DNA of 64,000 nt, from contig CAZOKZ010000007.1 in the NCBI GenBank assembly GCA_964580585.1, forward strand, positions 44,024 through 108,023, written 5' to 3'. Shown here in pieces: positions 1 to 8,412 of the stretch. Source of the stretch: CAZOKZ01 sp964580585 (GTDB lineage Bacteria > Sumerlaeota > Sumerlaeia > SLMS01 > JAHLLQ01). Position 1 is the first letter of the stretch. Each line of letters starts with the position of its first letter. Under the pieces are notes generated by a model. The model ran no database searches. It saw nothing but the letters and a program-made list of their open reading frames with translations, and was not told the DNA's origin. A program made the translations under genes and the position numbers.

Positions 1-971
1 CCCGGTGGGTGAGCACGTTGCAGATGCTCTGGGGCGCCGAGAAAGCGCCGCGCGATGGGTTGAACCCAGTTCTGGTAAAATGCGCTATCTGTCAGCCTCG
101 ATGTGATGCTCGCCAGATACTTCCATTCGTTGTACATATCGGCGATCATCTGGCGGGCTTCTTCAACATAGCCCAATTTGAAAAGCACCTCTGCGGTTTC
201 GGCGTAATATTTCCCCATGGCCAGTTGAGTTTTTGCGTCCTCGTGCCAGAGGTCCTGTGCCAGGTACGTGTCGATCAGATCGAAGCGTCCGCGCTCACCC
301 AGTTTTACCCACAACTCGAAATCCATTGCGTAATGCAGCGATTCGTTTACACCGCCGATTTCATCGAACGCCGCTTTCGAGAAAAAACATGCCGGTTGCA
401 AAAACGAACTCCGCATCCAGTTGCGTACATTCACGTTGTCGAGGTCCCCGCGCCGTTTGGCGGCAACGCGTTTATTTTTTTTCAGAATGTAATGAAAACC
501 CCGCCCTACCAACGCGACGGCATCTTGATCTTTTGCCACCCATTCACCGACAGAGCGCAATGCGCCGGGCAGAAAAATATCGTCGGAATTCAACCACGTC
601 ACCCATTCGGCCTTTTCGAGCCGTGCCATTCCCTTGTTGATCGCGTGACTTTGGCCGCGATCCTTTTCGCTGATGCAGTGGGTAACCAGTGGCGCATATT
701 TTTCCAAAATCGCCCGAGATGTATCGGTAGAACCACCGTCTTCGATGATAAATTCCAGGTTGGGGTATCCCTGCAGGAGAACCGAACGGATTGTTTTTTC
801 GAGAAACGCTCCCTGGTTATAGCTGGGTGTCACGATCCCGAGCACGGGCCAGGGACGTCCGTCAGGCATTGTTGGGGGAAGCAATCGGTAGCGTTTGGTC
901 CACGGCCATCCGTGATTGCCTGGTGGAGGCGGCGGCAGATCACGAAGGCGGTAAGGGGGCAGCGGCGTCAT
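1..971 (-). CDS. Glycosyltransferase family 2, partial (C-terminus off the window)
   Basis: This reads as a GT-A fold glycosyltransferase, which transfers a sugar from a nucleotide donor at the cytoplasmic face, probably for polysaccharide or glycoprotein assembly. About 323 codons are in the window without a stop, so the 3' end lies beyond base 1. The N-terminal third holds GIVTPSYNQGAFLEKTIRSV, then EDGGSTDTS, and EWVTWLNSDD as the DxD-type metal/donor site; these are hallmarks of family 2. The ATG at 971-969 follows the upstream kinase gene by 23 bases, so the two are probably co-transcribed. The acceptor and donor sugars cannot be read from the sequence. Confidence 0.85.
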   Translation of the reverse strand, partial: MTPLPPYRLRDLPPPPPGNHGWPWTKRYRLLPPTMPDGRPWPVLGIVTPSYNQGAFLEKTIRSVLLQGYPNLEFIIEDGGSTDTSRAILEKYAPLVTHCISEKDRGQSHAINKGMARLEKAEWVTWLNSDDIFLPGALRSVGEWVAKDQDAVALVGRGFHYILKKNKRVAAKRRGDLDNVNVRNWMRSSFLQPACFFSKAAFDEIGGVNESLHYAMDFELWVKLGERGRFDLIDTYLAQDLWHEDAKTQLAMGKYYAETAEVLFKLGYVEEARQMIADMYNEWKYLASITSRLTDSAFYQNWVQPIARRFLGAPEHLQRAHPP

Positions 972-994
972 GAGCGTCCTGGCCTGCTCGGCGT

Positions 995-1954
995 TTATTG
1001 GGCGGCTTGCTGGTGCTGCAACACGTCGAGCGCGTGTGCCACGGCACCTGTCACGGCGCTGGCGTTATTATCGTACACGGGATCGAGCGGCAATCCGCTT
1101 TCCTCGATGTGTTTCAGCAACCGGTTCCGGTAATTTTCCACGTGCACCAGATTGCCGCCCCACAAACCGAGAGGAATGCGTTCCTCGGAATCGGCAAACA
1201 GGTTTTTCGCCACGGGACAAATCAAGTCGAACAGCTCGGCGGCTTGCGCATCGAGAATCTGAGCGGCGGCTTTGTCGTTATTCCGGTCCTCTTCCATCAC
1301 CATCGGGGCAAAGGAGGCAATGTTGGTTTTTGTGCCCTCCTGGCCATAGACAAATTGAATGATGCCACGTGGATCTTCGATTCCAAGCGATTCCATGATG
1401 CGTGGTTTGAGATTTGTCTTGGGCCCGCGCCCATCTACGCTTTTCAGCACCGCGCGCAGGGCTTCGAGACCAATTTTGTAACCGCTGCCTTCATCTGCCA
1501 GAATGTGGCCCCATCCGCCGCAACGCGCCGTGGCGTCGGTTTCATCGTTCCATCCAAAACAAATCGATCCCGTTCCGGCAATCAACAGCAATCCGTGCAA
1601 TCGTTTGAGCAATGCGCGCATCGCAACGATGGCGTCGTTGATCACGATGATCTGGGTCGAAGAATGGAGAATCGGCGCTAAAAACCCATGAATGGCGGCT
1701 TGATCGCCGGGACTATCGCATCCCGCCATGCCCAGGCAAATGGCGTTCAACTGGTTCGGAGTAATGCCGCCTTCGTCGCACAAGCGCGAGAGCATGGTGT
1801 GCATCACTTGCTCCACATCGCGGTGCGTATTGGCGTGAATGTTCGTGGAAGGCAACGTCAAACGAGCCAATTCCCGACCCGTTCCATCGGCTAACGAGGC
1901 GAGTGTTTTGGTTCCACCACCATCTACACCGATTACGTAGGCAATTTCACTCAT
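995..1954 (-). CDS. N-acetylglucosamine kinase-like protein (BadF/BadG/BcrA/BcrD ATPase family)
   Basis: A 319-residue member of the ASKHA sugar-kinase/ATPase group. DGGGTKT at residues 11-17 is the phosphate-1 loop, IAGTGS at 125-130 the phosphate-2 loop, and GGWGHILADEGSG at 146-158 is the motif shared by GlcNAc kinases of the BadF family. The expected activity is ATP-dependent phosphorylation of GlcNAc or a related amino sugar in the cytoplasm, as in cell-wall or chitin sugar recycling. The gene lies between a small lipoprotein gene 31 bases upstream and a glycosyltransferase 23 bases downstream, all on the minus strand, which suggests one operon. The exact sugar is inferred from the family only. 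Confidence 0.85.
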   Translation of the reverse strand: MSEIAYVIGVDGGGTKTLASLADGTGRELARLTLPSTNIHANTHRDVEQVMHTMLSRLCDEGGITPNQLNAICLGMAGCDSPGDQAAIHGFLAPILHSSTQIIVINDAIVAMRALLKRLHGLLLIAGTGSICFGWNDETDATARCGGWGHILADEGSGYKIGLEALRAVLKSVDGRGPKTNLKPRIMESLGIEDPRGIIQFVYGQEGTKTNIASFAPMVMEEDRNNDKAAAQILDAQAAELFDLICPVAKNLFADSEERIPLGLWGGNLVHVENYRNRLLKHIEESGLPLDPVYDNNASAVTGAVAHALDVLQHQQAAQ

Positions 1955-1985
1955 CGCGGGTTCTCCAACTTCGTCGAAGGGGATT

Positions 1986-2366
1986 TCAGTACACGTCGAA
2001 CCGGCTGATCGGTTTCACGCGACCTTCGCGGTTGAATCGGAATTCCAATTCACCGCGATGTTCTGGCTTCAGACGCATTTGATAAGCTTTCGAGATTTTT
2101 TCGTTCCGAAAATCCGTATATTCCAAATTGATCGGTTCCTCGGGCAGAAGAAAGAACGTGTACGTTTGCTGATTATTCGGGTCCAGATGATCCACCATGA
2201 AAAAATCGCTACCGTATTCGATGCGGATGTCCTTCATCGGGCGTTCGCTTTCATTGACCACCTTCACCTCGACCTGTCCCCAGGGGATTTTGTGCGCGCA
2301 ACCGGCCAGTGCCAGCGCTGCGAAAGCCGCCATCAGGGTGGTACGCAAGACATTCCGAATTGCCAT
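1986..2366 (-). CDS. Small lipoprotein, unknown function
   Basis: A 126-residue protein with a lipoprotein signal: a basic start (MAIRNVLR), a short hydrophobic stretch and the lipobox LAGC at about residues 20-23. The mature part begins CAHKIPWGQ and is predicted to be mostly beta strand. It ends in FDVY, with no further membrane segment. Lipidation by Lgt, which is encoded at 24.6 kb in this window, is expected. I do not recognise the mature domain. It precedes the GlcNAc-kinase-like gene by 31 bases and may share its transcript. Confidence 0.8.
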   Translation of the reverse strand: MAIRNVLRTTLMAAFAALALAGCAHKIPWGQVEVKVVNESERPMKDIRIEYGSDFFMVDHLDPNNQQTYTFFLLPEEPINLEYTDFRNEKISKAYQMRLKPEHRGELEFRFNREGRVKPISRFDVY

Positions 2367-2509
2367 CGGTGGGGGTGCTCCTTAGCCAGAATGAATCTGT
2401 AAAGCTCAATGGCCCGAATGGTGGCGAGCTCACCGGTCGAACGCAAGGAGGAATGGGATGGCCTGAAGCAAGAAGGCCAATCGGCAAAAAAATGTAATCC
2501 GAGTTTTCT

Positions 2510-4702
2510 TTACGAAGTCGCGCGACTGACGCGTTCGGCGGTGATGACGCCCTTGGTTTCGCGCAGGGCAGCCAAAACACCAACCACCTCGCGAATGTCG
2601 GTCACCTCGACCTCATAGCGCATGACGGCAGTGCCTTTACGCTTGTCGGACCTGGTGTTGCAGCACTGGATCGAGATGTTACGTGCCGACAGAATGCTGG
2701 AAATTTCAGCCAGCAACCCTGTGCGGTCCACGGCTTCGATGCGCATCCACACCAGATGGCTCGCGGGTTCATCGTTGTTCCAGTGTGCGGGCAAAATGCG
2801 TTCCGACTCCTCGATATGGCTGGTCAAACGGGTGATGCTGGGGCAATCGGCGTGATGGATGCTGATCCCTCGGCCCCGGGTGACGAATCCGACGATGGGA
2901 TCGCCTTGGATAGGTTTGCAACAGTTCGCGATTCGGACCTGAATGCCTTCGACGCCCTCTACATGGATCAGCGCTTTCGATCCCGTGGTGCCCTTTTTCG
3001 TCTTACGCGGTGGGCGGCGAGCTTTCGACCAATCGGGGTTCATGCGCGTCAGCGCTGCCTGGGCGCTGATCGTGCCGAATCCGATTTCCGCCAGCAAATC
3101 GTCGATCGTTCGTAGCCGGTACGGCTTCAGCAATTCGTCCAGATGCTGATCCAGTTCTGCCTTGCTGACTTCGATATTGCGTTCCTTCAGAAGCTTCATC
3201 AGCGCCGCGCGTCCATCCGCGACCCAGGTTTCCATCTGCTTGGATTTCAGCCAATGCTTGATTTTACTTCGGGCGCGACCCGTTTGTACGATATCGAGCC
3301 AGTCGCGGCTGGGATGGCCGGCCTTGCTCGTGAGGATTTCCACCTCATCGCCATGTTGCAATGGCGTGCGCAACGTAACCATGCGGCGATTCACCCGCGC
3401 GCCGGTACAGTGAAAGCCCACCTGCGTGTGAATTGCGAAGGCGAAGTCGATCGGAGTGGCGTCGGCTGGGAGTTCGATCACGTCGCCTTTCGGCGTGAAA
3501 CACAACGCCGTGTCCGCAAAGACGTCTTTTTTCAGCAAGTCCAACATGCTGTTTGGGTCGCCCGGATCCTGAATCCATTCGGAAACCTGGCGCAACCAAT
3601 CGAGGCGTTTGTCCTCGAACTGATCGATGCGCCCTTCCTTGTATTTCCAGTGCGCGGCGATACCGAATTCCGCCACCTGATCCATCTGGCGTGTGCGAAT
3701 CTGGATTTCCGTCATGATGCCCTCGTACCCGACCACCGTCGTGTGGATGGACTGGTACAGATTGGGCTTTGGCATGCCGATGTAATCCTTGAAGCGTCCC
3801 GGCTTCGGCTGCCAGATGGCATGGATTTGCCCCAGGATTTCGTAACATTGCGATTCCGTGTCGCAGAGCACGCGCAAGGCGTTCAGATCGTAAATTTCCT
3901 CCAGTGTCAGACGGTCGCGCGCCATTTTGCGATGGATCGAGTAAAAGTGTTTCGGGCGGCCTTTGATTTCAATGTTCGTGTGCCCGAGTTCGCCCAGGTA
4001 ATTGTGCAGGTATTCGATCGAATTTTGGATAACGTTTTCGCGCTCGCGTTTTTTACGCGCGATGTAGCGCGTGATTTCCTGGTATTCCTCGGGGTAGAGG
4101 TAATACATCGACAAGTCTTCGAGTTCACTCTTGATGCGCACCATACCGAGCCGGTTCGCCAGCGGCGCGTAGATGTCCAATGTCTCGCGCGAGATCGCCA
4201 GACGTCGGTCGGAATTCAGTGGGCGCAACGTGCGCATATTATGCAACCGGTCGCACAGTTTGACCATCAGAACGCGAATGTCTTTGGCCATCGCGACGAT
4301 GATTTTTCTCAGGTTTTCAATCTGGTGTTCGCGCGAGGTATCGAAATGAATGCGGCTGATTTTTGTCACACCTTCGACGAGCGCCGGAATAGGCTCGGGG
4401 AACATGCTGCGCAGTTCGTCGAGCGTCATCGGCGTATCTTCGAGCACGTCGTGCAGCAATCCCGCGGCGATACTGGCGGGGTCCAGGCGCAGATCGCACA
4501 ACAAGTGCGCCACGGCCAAGGGGTGCTCGATGTACAGTTCGCCGGATTTACGCACCTGGCTGACATGCAGCCGGTCTGCCACGTCGAACGCCTGGCGCAC
4601 CATCTCGCGCCCCCCGTCGGTTTCGGGGATCTTCGATAGCAACCGCTCCAGACTTTCCTGGATGGCATCTTGCTGCTGGACGGCGTCCGAAGCCACGTGC
4701 AT
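2510..4702 (-). CDS. rel: Bifunctional (p)ppGpp synthetase/hydrolase, RelA/SpoT family
   Basis: A full-length 730-residue stringent-response enzyme that makes and degrades (p)ppGpp. The hydrolase HD domain holds GLLHDVLEDT at residues 81-90 with the HD pair at 84-85. The synthetase domain covers about 235-350, with GRPKHFYSIHRKM and PGRFKDYIGMPKPNLYQS at 301-318. A TGS domain follows at about 398-460 and a C-terminal ACT domain at about 655-730. The intact HD motif implies a bifunctional Rel rather than a synthetase-only RelA. It is divergent from the gene at 4940, and the 237-base region between them carries two perfect inverted repeats that could be control sites. Confidence 0.97.
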   Translation of the reverse strand: MHVASDAVQQQDAIQESLERLLSKIPETDGGREMVRQAFDVADRLHVSQVRKSGELYIEHPLAVAHLLCDLRLDPASIAAGLLHDVLEDTPMTLDELRSMFPEPIPALVEGVTKISRIHFDTSREHQIENLRKIIVAMAKDIRVLMVKLCDRLHNMRTLRPLNSDRRLAISRETLDIYAPLANRLGMVRIKSELEDLSMYYLYPEEYQEITRYIARKKRERENVIQNSIEYLHNYLGELGHTNIEIKGRPKHFYSIHRKMARDRLTLEEIYDLNALRVLCDTESQCYEILGQIHAIWQPKPGRFKDYIGMPKPNLYQSIHTTVVGYEGIMTEIQIRTRQMDQVAEFGIAAHWKYKEGRIDQFEDKRLDWLRQVSEWIQDPGDPNSMLDLLKKDVFADTALCFTPKGDVIELPADATPIDFAFAIHTQVGFHCTGARVNRRMVTLRTPLQHGDEVEILTSKAGHPSRDWLDIVQTGRARSKIKHWLKSKQMETWVADGRAALMKLLKERNIEVSKAELDQHLDELLKPYRLRTIDDLLAEIGFGTISAQAALTRMNPDWSKARRPPRKTKKGTTGSKALIHVEGVEGIQVRIANCCKPIQGDPIVGFVTRGRGISIHHADCPSITRLTSHIEESERILPAHWNNDEPASHLVWMRIEAVDRTGLLAEISSILSARNISIQCCNTRSDKRKGTAVMRYEVEVTDIREVVGVLAALRETKGVITAERVSRATS

Positions 4703-4753
4703 TGCTCCTTCTGGCGCTGGAGAAGCCTTGCCCCATCGGGGAAGGACTTCAAA

Positions 4754-4776
4754 TTCCTATACACAGAGTATAGGAA
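4754..4776. repeat. Inverted repeat upstream of rel
   Basis: Nine-base arms TTCCTATAC and GTATAGGAA are separated by ACAGA. The site is 52 bases upstream of the rel start codon, in the promoter region shared with the divergent gene at 4940. It has no flanking T-run, so an operator is more likely than a terminator. Confidence 0.55.
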
Positions 4777-4792
4777 AGACAACTCATTTTGG

Positions 4793-4815
4793 CAATCCCT
4801 TCTGTTAAGGGATTG
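4793..4815. repeat. Second inverted repeat in the rel divergent promoter region
   Basis: Nine-base arms CAATCCCTT and AAGGGATTG surround the loop CTGTT. It lies 17 bases from the other inverted repeat and is unrelated to it in sequence. There is no T-run on either side. It is either an operator or a hairpin in the 5' leader of rel. Confidence 0.5.
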
Positions 4816-4939
4816 TCAGTTGAAGATTATCCTGGTAGCACAAATACCGCTGCTGTAAAGGCTGAACATGGGGTTGCGAGGGGGCGAACCACTAAAGGGT
4901 ACGATTATTTCCCCGCCTGAATCGACCGAGGATTTTGCC

Positions 4940-6253
4940 ATGCCGAATCGACCGCTGATGACCCGTGCCGCGTTTGTGTCGCTCCAGGCCAAGGAGCATC
5001 GCCGCGATGCGCGCGCCCGCCTGCATCGTTTGGTCCAGCGGGGATACAACTCCTTGATTTTACCGTTGATGCAGCACGGTGGGGTGACGGTTCGCCTGCG
5101 TAAAGCTGGCGAACTCGAGGGGCCATTGGCCGACGTGCTTCCACACATCTTTACGCAGGAACGCTGCTCGGTGTGGTTGTATATCGATCCGCTTTCGGCA
5201 AGCACTACGGGCGAGGCCCGGCTGGGGTCGTTGGCAAAAGAGCATCGCGATTGGCTGATTCGTAACACCCAAGGGCACTTAACACCCATCGGCGACGAAT
5301 ATACCTACCCGCTTTTTTCCTGGATGAACACCTCATACCGGCGTTACTTGGCGGATTTGCTGGTTGTGATGGCAGAAACCCAGCCGTTTTCAGGAATTGT
5401 CCTCGATCTTCGCTGTTTCCCTGGGATGTCCGATAACCAGGATTTCTGGTATTGTTGTTCTTACGAAAGTCAGACACGCGCCGAACAAGCGCTTGGGCTC
5501 GATTTCGAGCAACTGCTCAGCGAAGGCAGTCGAAAGCAAATTGCCGATTGGAAAAAATGGGTGCTCGATGAATTAGGCGAATTTCTCTCCTATCTGAAAG
5601 CCCGCACTCATGTGGCTCGCAGCGACCTCTCTTGGAAACTGCTTATCCCCCGAATGCCCACAAAGAGCAGTTCGGAATCCATGCCGTGGTTCGATTGGTT
5701 CGACGAAGGATTGATGGACGAGTTGATGGTGGCAAACGATGGGCGAACGCCGACGGTTTCGGCGTTAATCGACCAGATCGACCAGATTGCCGGGCGCCGA
5801 ATGCTAACGATGCCGGTGTATGAAAACGAAGCGACGTTGCACGAAGCCGATACGCAATTGGCCAAGGCCCCAACCCCCGGCTTTGCCGTGATCGAACCGC
5901 TCGACGATCCTTCGGCTGATCCATTGCCCGATTGCCAGTCGAACTGGCGGCATCGAGGAGCGCTCGAAGACGAACCCCTGCTTGCCTCGACCGCTTTGGC
6001 GGCGTATCTGGAAACGGAATTTGGAGAAGACGAAAAACTCGGGCGTTTTTTTCATCGCGTGCGGCAGTATCTGGGGGATTTTGAACCGGAACCGGACGAG
6101 CTGGAAAAAATGTTCGAGCGCACCTTTGCGTTCGAGGACCGTCTGGCCAAAGGCGACCTGGAAATCCCCGACGACAAACGCCATCTTCTCAGAGAAATGA
6201 AGTTGATTAACCGACTGATGCTTACCATTCCCGCCCCGCCGGTGAGTTACTGA
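4940..6253 (+). CDS. Hypothetical protein, possible TIM-barrel GHL10/DUF187-like glycosidase relative
   Basis: A soluble 437-residue protein without a signal peptide or membrane segment. I chose the ATG at 4940 (MPNRPLMTRAAF) because GAGG lies nine to ten bases upstream; an in-frame ATG at 4868 has no ribosome binding site. The segment GIVLDLRCFPGMSDNQDF followed by an aromatic stretch, and later MPWFDWFDEGLMDELMVAND, resemble strand-end motifs of GHL10-type hydrolase-like barrels, where an Asp-Tyr/Cys-rich loop follows a beta strand. This similarity is from memory of the fold and is weak. The C-terminal 100 residues are acidic and helical. It stands alone on the plus strand, 125 bases before the radical SAM gene. 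Function unknown. Confidence 0.7.
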   Translation: MPNRPLMTRAAFVSLQAKEHRRDARARLHRLVQRGYNSLILPLMQHGGVTVRLRKAGELEGPLADVLPHIFTQERCSVWLYIDPLSASTTGEARLGSLAKEHRDWLIRNTQGHLTPIGDEYTYPLFSWMNTSYRRYLADLLVVMAETQPFSGIVLDLRCFPGMSDNQDFWYCCSYESQTRAEQALGLDFEQLLSEGSRKQIADWKKWVLDELGEFLSYLKARTHVARSDLSWKLLIPRMPTKSSSESMPWFDWFDEGLMDELMVANDGRTPTVSALIDQIDQIAGRRMLTMPVYENEATLHEADTQLAKAPTPGFAVIEPLDDPSADPLPDCQSNWRHRGALEDEPLLASTALAAYLETEFGEDEKLGRFFHRVRQYLGDFEPEPDELEKMFERTFAFEDRLAKGDLEIPDDKRHLLREMKLINRLMLTIPAPPVSY

Positions 6254-6378
6254 AAGGTACGCTTTTTTTCTAAATCGCCTGGTTTGTCGTCGTTCGGCGC
6301 GAGAACTTGTACTTGCATTGCATCAAATGGAAGCCATTAGAATGCAAAAGATAAATTATACGTGGAGTTGTCGTTAAA

Positions 6379-7950
6379 ATGCTGAATGGCTTATTTACCA
6401 ATCCCTATCCGGATTTGGACGCTTTGCAGGAAAAGGCCGATCGAAATCCGGAGCATTTGGCGATCGAACCCACATCGGTTTGTAATACGAAATGCAAGCA
6501 TTGCGGTCACTTTTATGTGAATGCCGGCGAACACATGCCGGCGGAAGTCTTTGAGCTAATCCGCGCCAGCCTTCTGGACGAAGCGGAGTCCGTGGACCTG
6601 ACGGGCTGGGGAGAACCTTTGATCGCGCGGCAATTTCCGGCAATGTTTGACGAGTGTTCAAAGCGCGATCTTCGCGTTTCGTTTACCTCGAACGGAATCA
6701 AATTGCGCGATGACGAACTCGTTCGGAAATTGCTGCGTTCCCGGATTTTGCTGCGTGTTTCCGTCGATGGGGCCACAGCGGAAACATTCGAGTTTGTCCG
6801 GCCAAAAATCAAATGGACCGATATGCTCAAAACGTTGGATTGCATTCGTCGTAATATCGACGAACTCGGTGACGAATGTCGCGCGACACTGATGATGCAT
6901 TTTGTCGCGATGAAACTAAACATCCAGGATTTGCCCGAAATCGTCAATCTTGCAGCCAAACATCGATTCAGTATTGTGAAAGTTCTTCCGTTGGGAATGG
7001 TTGACGAACTTGAACTGGTGAAAGACCAGTCACTGGACGGTGCCCCAGAGTTGATTGAAGGGCCCGTTCTCAAGGCAATTCCTTTAGCCAGAGAACTCGG
7101 TATCGAACTGGATTTGCCGACTTCGTTTCGAGATGTTCTTATTGCTCGCCAGGGTGGGGATGAACAAGCTGCAAAAAACCCCCTGGGCAAGTTGCAACGT
7201 CGAGCCCGGTTGAGCGCTGCATGGATTCGCCGGATGCGATTTCAACGCGTCGCTCAGATCGCTCTCTATGGATTTGGTCCTCGAGCCAAAGTCGGACGGA
7301 CGTGGTGCAAGCTACCCTGGTCGCAAACGCACATTAATGCGGATGGATCTGTTTACCCCTGTTGTCGGTGCGAAACAAAACTCGGTGATTTGACCAAGCA
7401 ATCCTGGGAAGATATTTGGAACGGGCAGGCCTATCGGAATATTCGTCGCACGATACATAGCTGGAACCCTTCCAGCGTATGCCGATTTTGCCATATTCCC
7501 ATTGGAATCACTGGTGGGGACGAGCACTATGTCGAGCGCTATTTCAATCGTTATCGCCGCGAAGAAATCCCTCTCGATTCGTCTGAAATCGGTTTCGACG
7601 AGGGCTTTTACGAGCTTGAGAAAAAGGCAGATGGCACGCCAAGCCATCGCTGGGCCAAGAAACAGATCGTCGTTCGCGTTCCCATGCGTTCAGGTGCGCG
7701 ATTTTTACGACTCAATGTCATTCCTCATGCTCCACTTCATGATTCCGTGAATCCTGGCAAAGCAGTGATTAACGGCGGACCCGCAGAACCGTTCGATAAC
7801 ACCTGCACGGAAGTGCATTTCCCCCTCGATCATGTGAATGGTTCCGAGATTCGATTAGAAATAACGATGGAAAATTCCTGGAATGTGGAAGGCGATCCAA
7901 GAGAAATGGCGCTTGCCATTTCGGGCGTTCACTTATTGTTCGGCAAATAA
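6379..7950 (+). CDS. Radical SAM protein with SPASM domain and C-terminal beta domain
   Basis: A 523-residue radical SAM enzyme. The CX3CX2C cluster motif is PTSVCNTKCKHC with cysteines at residues 35, 39 and 42, and GWGEPL follows as the expected SAM-contact region. A SPASM/twitch auxiliary cluster domain lies at about 309-376 (TWCKLPWSQTHINADGSVYP, then CC, RCE, and CRFCHIPIG). The last 120 residues look like a beta-sandwich of unknown role. SPASM proteins modify peptides, or act on sugars and lipids; the loose CX3CX2C-plus-SPASM form is common in surface polysaccharide and cofactor loci. The neighbours do not identify the substrate. Confidence 0.88.
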   Translation: MLNGLFTNPYPDLDALQEKADRNPEHLAIEPTSVCNTKCKHCGHFYVNAGEHMPAEVFELIRASLLDEAESVDLTGWGEPLIARQFPAMFDECSKRDLRVSFTSNGIKLRDDELVRKLLRSRILLRVSVDGATAETFEFVRPKIKWTDMLKTLDCIRRNIDELGDECRATLMMHFVAMKLNIQDLPEIVNLAAKHRFSIVKVLPLGMVDELELVKDQSLDGAPELIEGPVLKAIPLARELGIELDLPTSFRDVLIARQGGDEQAAKNPLGKLQRRARLSAAWIRRMRFQRVAQIALYGFGPRAKVGRTWCKLPWSQTHINADGSVYPCCRCETKLGDLTKQSWEDIWNGQAYRNIRRTIHSWNPSSVCRFCHIPIGITGGDEHYVERYFNRYRREEIPLDSSEIGFDEGFYELEKKADGTPSHRWAKKQIVVRVPMRSGARFLRLNVIPHAPLHDSVNPGKAVINGGPAEPFDNTCTEVHFPLDHVNGSEIRLEITMENSWNVEGDPREMALAISGVHLLFGK

Positions 7951-7973
7951 GACCAGATGCCTTAGAGCAGGGG

Positions 7974-8372
7974 CTACTCTTCCGAGTTTGGCTTCGTCCG
8001 TCCGAATTGAAAATAGAACATCCACATTAATGCGGCGAACATGAGTAGAATCAGCCAATACGCCGGGCCTGCGGCGATGGAACTGCCAACCTGAATTTCA
8101 AACCAGTATCCAGTTACGTCGAGGATGAACACGGTCATCAAACTGAACACGCACATGGTGACCATCAGCATCTGGAGCGCCGCATGAAACGATAAGCGTT
8201 CACGCCGCATCCACAACAGCGTGCCGACGGTGTTTGGGATGATAAACATGGCGAGCAGCATCATGCCTGGCATGGGGCTTCGGACCCAGGTCAGGATCGA
8301 AGCCACTAAAATCCATGTCGTCCCACCGATTTGGCTGCCAAACCAAGCTCCCGCTTGCCAAAGATTCTTCAT
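7974..8372 (-). CDS. Small integral membrane protein, unknown
   Basis: A 132-residue protein with four hydrophobic segments at roughly residues 17-35, 37-54, 66-88 and 97-120, and a short charged C-terminus (RTKPNSEE). No family motif is recognised. It starts 40 bases downstream of the GGDEF-EAL gene on the same strand, so the two are probably co-transcribed; it may be a membrane partner of that signalling protein, which is inference from position only. Confidence 0.65.
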   Translation of the reverse strand: MKNLWQAGAWFGSQIGGTTWILVASILTWVRSPMPGMMLLAMFIIPNTVGTLLWMRRERLSFHAALQMLMVTMCVFSLMTVFILDVTGYWFEIQVGSSIAAGPAYWLILLMFAALMWMFYFQFGRTKPNSEE

Positions 8373-8412
8373 CTGACCAGCCCCCTTTCAACAAGTTGTT
8401 GACTGCGGAAGC

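Noticed and set aside
9..1133. Long plus-strand open frame of 374 codons at the window start
   Set aside because: It is the shadow of the minus-strand glycosyltransferase and GlcNAc-kinase genes, whose motifs are unmistakable.
3143..4639. 498-codon plus-strand frame opposite rel
   Set aside because: Antisense shadow of rel; no start signal and no family pattern.
6310..6355. Possible promoter before the radical SAM gene (TTGCAT and TAGAAT)
   Set aside because: Spacing of 19 bases and poor match; not enough to call.
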